10,294 nt of DNA from Planctomycetota bacterium. GTDB taxonomy: Bacteria > Planctomycetota > Planctomycetia > Pirellulales > Pirellulaceae. This document shows positions 6,427 through 10,294 of the stretch, piece by piece (the first letter of the stretch is position 1; every line of letters starts with the position of its first letter). The DNA lies in contig JAHWKS010000100.1 in the NCBI GenBank assembly GCA_019347795.1, forward strand, positions 1 through 10,294, read 5' to 3'. A program made the translations under genes and the position numbers. Below the pieces are notes generated by a model. It was not told the origin of the DNA and ran no database searches. It worked only from the letters and a program-made list of their open reading frames with translations.

Positions 6427-7637
6427 CAATGGCCGGCTTGCCTTAATCGGGGGTCGGTGGCTTCTTGGAGGCCTTCGCCGATGAGGTTGTACGCCAGCAC
6501 GGTGAGGAAGATCGCCATGCCGGGGAAGAGGATCAGCCACCACATCTCGCGGATCGCGTCGCGGCCCTTGCTCAAAAGGTCCCCCCAGCTCGGCGCCGTT
6601 GGGTCGCCGAACCCGAGGAAACTGAGCGCGCTCTCGGTGAGGATGGCCGAGGCGATGCCGAACGCGATCGGCACCAGGATCGGCGCCAGCGCATTCCGTA
6701 GGATGTGGCGGAACATCAGGCGGCCGTGCCCGGCCCCGAGCGCCTTGGCGGCGGCGACGTACTCCATCTGCTTGAGCTTGAGGAACTCGCCGCGCGTGAG
6801 GCGGGCGATGCCGGTCCAGCCGGTCACGCCCAGCACCGCCATGATGTGCCAGATCGAAGGCCGCTCCACGATCGCCAATAGGGCCAGGATGAGCACGAGC
6901 GAAGGGATGCACATCACCACTTCGATCAGCCGGCTCAGCACGATGTCGATCGCTCCGCCGAAATAGCCGGCCGCCGCCCCCATGCTGATGCCGATGGTGG
7001 CCGCGATGCCCATCGACACGAAGCCGACCAGCATCGCGGTCTGCGCGCCGTGCACCATCTGCGCGAACACATCCACTCCGCGGTCGGTCGTGCCGAAGAG
7101 GTTGAACGGCGGCGGACCGGCGAGGTATTCCTCGCTGAACTCCTCCTGAACGCGGTTCGTGTCAAATAGGGCATCCCAACCCTTGAGCCACAAGTAATAG
7201 AGATACGGTTTCCCGTTGTGGCCGGTGGGATTGGGCGGGATGACGCCCGGCCAGTCGTCCTCGTAAATGCGGCGATCGGGGTCCTGGTAGACCAGCGGCC
7301 AAATGGCCCAACTCTCGGGGTCGTTCTCCTTGAGGTTTTTGGGATACCGGCCGCGGAACTTGTCTTCCGTGCGGAAGATGGCGTTCTCCCAGCGGCGGTT
7401 GTAGTAGGCCATCGCGGGAAAGTAGAGCCGGCCCTTGTAGCGCGTGACGATCGGCTTGGTGCCGGCGATGGCGGGCGCGAACAGCGCCACCATTCCCAGC
7501 AGGACCACGAAGATGAGCGCCGTCATCCCGAGCTTCCGCCGGCGAAACCGCTGCCACGCCTCCACCCAGAACCCGCGCGAAGGCATCGCCTCGACCGGCG
7601 GCGCGGAAGTCGGTTGTTCGACGGGAATCGTGGACAT
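6426..7637 (-). CDS. yejE: ABC transporter permease, YejE/DppC type, with long extracytoplasmic insert
   Basis: 403 residues; one of two membrane subunits of the peptide-type importer. A cytoplasmic N-terminus (1-36) is followed by TM1 (about 37-58, GMTALIFVVLLGMVALFAPA). Then comes an extracytoplasmic segment of about 140 residues (59-195), rich in Trp, Tyr and Pro, before the conserved FGTTDRGVDVFAQMVHG entry. The remaining TM helices span about 200-225, 233-257, 262-278, 318-342 and 367-388. The EAA coupling loop is 292-315 (EYVAAAKALGAGHGRL and onward), the site that docks to the ATPase. The motif KPIVTRYKGRLYFP (61-74) resembles the start of the insert in E. coli YejE as I remember it, which is why I use that symbol; the insert here is longer. 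Start ATG 7637 is chosen over an upstream in-frame ATG at 7688 that lies inside the repeat element. No SD sequence is visible. Stop TGA overlaps the next repeat copy by one base. Confidence 0.93.
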   Translation of the reverse strand: MSTIPVEQPTSAPPVEAMPSRGFWVEAWQRFRRRKLGMTALIFVVLLGMVALFAPAIAGTKPIVTRYKGRLYFPAMAYYNRRWENAIFRTEDKFRGRYPKNLKENDPESWAIWPLVYQDPDRRIYEDDWPGVIPPNPTGHNGKPYLYYLWLKGWDALFDTNRVQEEFSEEYLAGPPPFNLFGTTDRGVDVFAQMVHGAQTAMLVGFVSMGIAATIGISMGAAAGYFGGAIDIVLSRLIEVVMCIPSLVLILALLAIVERPSIWHIMAVLGVTGWTGIARLTRGEFLKLKQMEYVAAAKALGAGHGRLMFRHILRNALAPILVPIAFGIASAILTESALSFLGFGDPTAPSWGDLLSKGRDAIREMWWLILFPGMAIFLTVLAYNLIGEGLQEATDPRLRQAGH

Positions 7638-7645
7638 GCAATGTA

Positions 7646-7734
7646 CATCGTTTAACCGCGTGCCCAACGGGCCGCGCGATGGCGCCAAGTTGAGCCTTGA
7701 CCCAAGCGCGGCCCGTTGGGCACGCGGTTAAACG
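7646..7734. repeat. Palindromic intergenic element, copy 2 (REP-doublet-like, perfect arms)
   Basis: Left arm 7649-7677 and right arm 7706-7734 are perfect 29-base reverse complements around a 28-base centre (7678-7705). The shared left-arm homology with copy 1 begins at 7646. Each arm has the head CGTTTAAC and an inner palindrome CGCGTGCCC-AAC-GGGCCGCG with a bulged T. The right arm lies one base after the TAA of the upstream permease gene (7736-7738), and the left arm ends 8-11 bases before the start of the next. In mRNA the 29-bp stem would be extremely stable. The central bases are not clearly related to those of copy 1. Confidence 0.9.
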
Positions 7735-7735
7735 C

Positions 7736-8716
7736 TTAGGAGTACGTAACCCTGGGATCGACGAAGGCGTACAAAATGTCGGCCAGCAACTGGCCCAGCA
7801 GCGTGAGGACGGAGAACATCAGCGTCAGGCCCATGATCGTGGGATAGTCGCGCTCGCGGAGCGACTCGAAGAACAGGCTTCCCATGCCGGGCCAGGAGAA
7901 GATCCGCTCCAGAATCACCGCGCCGCTCAACAGCGCCGGCAGCGTCAGGCCGATCAGCGTGACCAGCGGGATCAGCGTGTTGCGGAAAGCGTGATGCACG
8001 AGGACCCGGACCGGCCCCACCCCCTTGGCCCTGGCCGTGCGGATGTAGTCCTGGCGGATCACCTCCTCCATGTTCGACTTGATGAACCGCGTCTCGTAGG
8101 CCAGGCTGGCGTAGGTGAAGCAGATCATCGGCATTAGGGCATGGAGCAACAGGTCCCAGGCCTTGCCGAAGACCGACATTTGGGCGTAGTCGGGGCTGGT
8201 AATGTCCATCAGCGGCAGCCACTCCAGCTTCACCGCAAACAGGAGCTGCAAGTACAGCGCGGCGACGAAGCTGGGCAAGGCATACAGCATGTACAGGAGC
8301 GTGCTCACCGTGCGCTCCGGGATCGTGCCGCTTTTGGCCGTGGCCCAGAGTCCCATCGGAATCGACAGCAGGTAGGCGAGGATCAGCGAAGGGACCGTCA
8401 ACAACAGCGTGGCGCGGATCCGCTCGCCGATGAGCCGCGTCACCGGCTGCTTGCGGGCGATCGAAGTCCCCAGGTCGCCGCGCGCGAGATTCCCCAGCCA
8501 GACGAAGTACGCCTGATACCACGGCTTATCCAGGCCGTAAATGCGCTTCATCCGCTCGTAATCGGCCTGACTGACGCTCTTGCTGGGGTCCAGTTCCGCC
8601 AGCGCCGTGGTGAGCGGCGTCCCCGGCATGCTGCGGATCAGCCCGTAGACGAAGAACGTGATGAGCGTCAACGTCACGGCGCCGATCAAGAGTCGTCGGA
8701 CGAGGTAGCTGAACAT
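7736..8716 (-). CDS. ABC transporter permease, DppB/YejB type
   Basis: 326 residues, ATG 8716 to TAA 7736, the usual length for this subunit. It begins with the family-typical MFSYLVRRLLIGAVTLTLIT, a basic start running into TM1 (about 9-28). RSMPGTP (28-34) follows, then an extracytoplasmic region with YGLDKPWYQAYFVWLGNL (60-77) and DLGTS, a standard OppB/DppB signature. Further TM helices lie near 102-124, 137-162, 188-206, 247-270 and 296-318. The EAA coupling loop is at 223-246 (DYIRTARAKGVGPVRVLVHH and on). The C-terminus VDPRVTYS is characteristic. It pairs with the YejE-like permease to form the channel. The bases before the ATG are CTTCCTCC, with no SD. The gap to the binding-protein gene is 94 bases and holds two hairpins. 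YejB and DppB are hard to tell apart here, so the symbol is left empty. Confidence 0.94.
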   Translation of the reverse strand: MFSYLVRRLLIGAVTLTLITFFVYGLIRSMPGTPLTTALAELDPSKSVSQADYERMKRIYGLDKPWYQAYFVWLGNLARGDLGTSIARKQPVTRLIGERIRATLLLTVPSLILAYLLSIPMGLWATAKSGTIPERTVSTLLYMLYALPSFVAALYLQLLFAVKLEWLPLMDITSPDYAQMSVFGKAWDLLLHALMPMICFTYASLAYETRFIKSNMEEVIRQDYIRTARAKGVGPVRVLVHHAFRNTLIPLVTLIGLTLPALLSGAVILERIFSWPGMGSLFFESLRERDYPTIMGLTLMFSVLTLLGQLLADILYAFVDPRVTYS

Positions 8717-8749
8717 GGAGGAAGCTGGCGCGAGGCGGTGGGTTTTCGT

Positions 8750-8770
8750 CCGGTGCCTGTTAGGCGCCGG
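8750..8770. other. Short inverted repeat in the binding-protein/permease gap
   Basis: CCGGTGCC (8750-8757) and GGCGCCGG (8763-8770) are 8-base arms around the 5-base loop TGTTA with one non-complementary position. That position is a G-U wobble in plus-strand RNA but a C-A mismatch in the operon transcript. The hairpin lies about 34 bases before the permease start. It could influence translation initiation, but short GC-rich palindromes arise easily in DNA like this. Confidence 0.3.
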
Positions 8771-8788
8771 CTATTGCGTCCGCGAGAC

Positions 8789-8816
8789 GATTAGCGCGAA
8801 GGCCGGGGCGCTAATC
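8789..8816 (-). other. Perfect 9-bp inverted repeat containing the binding-protein stop codon
   Basis: GATTAGCGC (8789-8797) and GCGCTAATC (8808-8816) are exact reverse complements around a 10-base loop. In the transcript the first arm holds the last Asp codon and the TAG stop of the solute-binding-protein gene, so the stem begins inside the coding sequence. No T-run follows, so a full terminator is unlikely. A 3'-stabilising hairpin or attenuator that lets the binding protein be made in excess of the membrane subunits, as in many ABC import operons, is a reasonable inference. Confidence 0.5.
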
Positions 8817-10294
8817 CTTCGCCATCCAGATGCTTTCGAAGCCGGGGCTGTAGTGGAACGGCCCCCGCGGGCTGAACACGTAGCCGCGCAGACCCTTGTT
8901 GAATCCATGGAACGAGGCGCGGTGGAACAGCCACGTGTACGGCTGATCCTTGTGCAGCTCCATGTAGATTTGGCGGTAGATGTCCGCCCGTTTTTCCTGG
9001 TCGAACACTTTCATCCCCTGCTTGAATAGCTCATCGACCTTCTTGTTGGAGTACTCGCCGAAGTTCCGCTCTTTGCCAGTCGCGAAGATGTTCTCCAGCG
9101 TGTAGGGGTCGGCGCCCGTGCCCCACCCGCCCATGTAGGCGTGGAACTTGTGCGTCCGCGTCATCTCCTGGAGCACGGTCCACTCCAGCGGCCGGGGGTT
9201 GCACAAGATGCCGATCTGGTCGAGGTTCTCGCGAAACAGGTTGCAGACCTTCTCGGCGTTCGTGGAGCCTTGGGGATAGATGATGGAGAACTCGAAGGGG
9301 ATGAGCCGGCCGTTGATCTCGTTGTCGCGCACGCCGTCGCCGTCGCTGTCGTCCCAGCCGGCGGCGTCGAGCAGCTCCTCGGCCTTGTCCAGGTCCTGCT
9401 GCATCGGCGCGGGCGGGTTCTCGGGGGCCATCCACGAATCGGGATGAAAAATCCCGGCCGCCGGCTCGTACATGCCGTAGAAGATCTTGTCGAGCATCTC
9501 CTGGTGATTGAGGGCGTAGCCCATCGCCCGGCGGACATTCACGTCGGTGAAGAACGGCGCCTTCACGTTGTAGCCGATGTGGAACGTGGTCCACTCCACC
9601 TCGGTGACCTTGGTGTTGCGGGCGTAGAACTCCTGGTCGTTCGTCTGCTGGGTCCACTGGTCGGCGGTGATCTGCATCTCGTGGATGTCCCCCTTCTTGA
9701 GCGCCAAGAGCGACGTGTTGGGGTCTTCGATCACCACGAAGCGAATCCGCTGAAAGTAAGGGCGCCGGGCGTGCCAGTCGTCCCGCCGCTCGACCACGAT
9801 CGACTGCCCCCGAGTGCGGCTGATGACCTTATATGGCCCGTTGACGACCGGCTTCTCCTCGTACTTCACGTGGTAGGGAGAATTCTGCAGCGTGGGATCC
9901 TCCTCGACCGAGTTCTCATAGATGTGCTGGGGGATGATCGGGAACAGGATGTTCCAGGAGTTCACCGCCAATGCCTCTTTGTGGAAGAAGACGACGGTGC
10001 GGTCGTCATACGCCTCGACCCACCGCAGGTCCTCTGTGCCGCTGCGCACGGCGGGCACGGGGACCTTCGGGTTCATGATCGTCTTGAACGAGAACACCAC
10101 GTCGTGTGCGGTGACCGGTTTGCCGTCCGACCAGGTCCAGTCGTCGCGGAGCACCACCTTCTCGTACATGCGGTCTTTGCTCGTCTGCCACGACTCGATG
10201 ACGTCGGCGTTGCCGAAGGCCTCCATCCGCCAGTCAAACGTGAGGAGATTGCGCGAGGTGACGTACTGGTAATCAAACTCCGCCGTCGAGCTGT
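8811..10294 (-). CDS. Extracellular solute-binding protein, family 5 (peptide-type ABC importer; 5' end missing)
   Basis: The C-terminal 493 residues are visible; the frame stays open to the right edge, so the signal sequence and true start lie outside. It captures substrate in the periplasm and delivers it to the permeases. SBP_bac_5 hallmarks are visible: LRDDWTWSDGKPVTAHDVVF (48-67), PVVNGPYKVIS (148-158), the RRDDWHARRPYFQRI segment (169-183), VRRAMGYALNHQEML (253-267) and the YMGGWGTGADPYTLENIF segment (386-403). A DDSDGDGVRDNE loop (314-325) looks like a calcium-binding DxDxDG site and sits in the second lobe just after the DKAEELLDAAGW motif; similar inserts occur in other family members. 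C350 and C364 might form a disulfide, which is not testable here. The protein ends at WMAKD, TAG 8811-8813, inside a hairpin. Operon promoter and regulator are not in view. Substrate cannot be read from the sequence; peptides are the family default. Confidence 0.93.
   Translation of the reverse strand, partial: SSTAEFDYQYVTSRNLLTFDWRMEAFGNADVIESWQTSKDRMYEKVVLRDDWTWSDGKPVTAHDVVFSFKTIMNPKVPVPAVRSGTEDLRWVEAYDDRTVVFFHKEALAVNSWNILFPIIPQHIYENSVEEDPTLQNSPYHVKYEEKPVVNGPYKVISRTRGQSIVVERRDDWHARRPYFQRIRFVVIEDPNTSLLALKKGDIHEMQITADQWTQQTNDQEFYARNTKVTEVEWTTFHIGYNVKAPFFTDVNVRRAMGYALNHQEMLDKIFYGMYEPAAGIFHPDSWMAPENPPAPMQQDLDKAEELLDAAGWDDSDGDGVRDNEINGRLIPFEFSIIYPQGSTNAEKVCNLFRENLDQIGILCNPRPLEWTVLQEMTRTHKFHAYMGGWGTGADPYTLENIFATGKERNFGEYSNKKVDELFKQGMKVFDQEKRADIYRQIYMELHKDQPYTWLFHRASFHGFNKGLRGYVFSPRGPFHYSPGFESIWMAKD

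Noticed and set aside
6319..7734. The repeated sequences considered as a CRISPR array
   Set aside because: The copies are inverted pairs in two separate intergenic gaps more than 1 kb apart, not direct repeats with regular spacers, and there are no cas genes in view.

Overview
The window looks like a chromosomal segment from a high-GC planctomycete, probably of the Pirellulales. The strongest sign is the gene at 443-3304. It joins a signal peptide, a planctomycete-type cytochrome c domain (CAGCH), a seven-bladed WD40 propeller and a split PPC-type beta domain, an architecture I associate with Planctomycetota. The general lack of Shine-Dalgarno sequences before clear start codons also fits. 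The taxonomic call is inference from gene content, not a database result.

Layout. Plus strand: the 3' end of a trimeric purine nucleoside phosphorylase gene (1-351), a short gap with an extended -10 promoter candidate, then the cytochrome c/WD40/PPC secreted protein (443-3304). Everything to the right is on the minus strand. Read in the direction of transcription it comprises: the C-terminal 493 residues of a family 5 solute-binding protein (10294-8811, 5' end outside the window); a DppB/YejB-type permease (8716-7736); a YejE-type permease with a long extracytoplasmic insert (7637-6426); a fused double ABC ATPase (6310-4442); a possible 40-residue membrane or secreted peptide (4416-4294); and an unrecognised soluble helical protein (4174-3335), convergent with the cytochrome gene.

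The four transporter genes form one importer: binding protein, two membrane subunits, and both nucleotide-binding domains in one chain. The order (binding protein, B permease, E permease, fused ATPase) is that of enterobacterial yejABEF, which imports peptides and microcin C. Substrate here is unknown; oligopeptides or peptide-like compounds are the default inference.

The most unusual signal is between the transporter genes. Two of the three gaps are almost entirely filled by copies of one palindromic element (6319-6426 and 7646-7734). Each is a pair of about 30-base arms in inverted orientation. In the second copy the arms match perfectly over 29 bases. Each arm is itself a small palindrome preceded by a shared head, the organisation of REP doublets (BIME/REPIN). 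Both copies begin at or one base from the upstream gene's stop codon and end about ten bases before the next start. The third gap carries unrelated hairpins, one of which contains the stop codon of the binding-protein gene, and another perfect inverted repeat follows the small ORF. The operon is therefore punctuated by stop-codon-proximal hairpins, which may tune mRNA stability and subunit ratio. No RNA genes, CRISPR arrays, insertion sequences or phage genes were seen.
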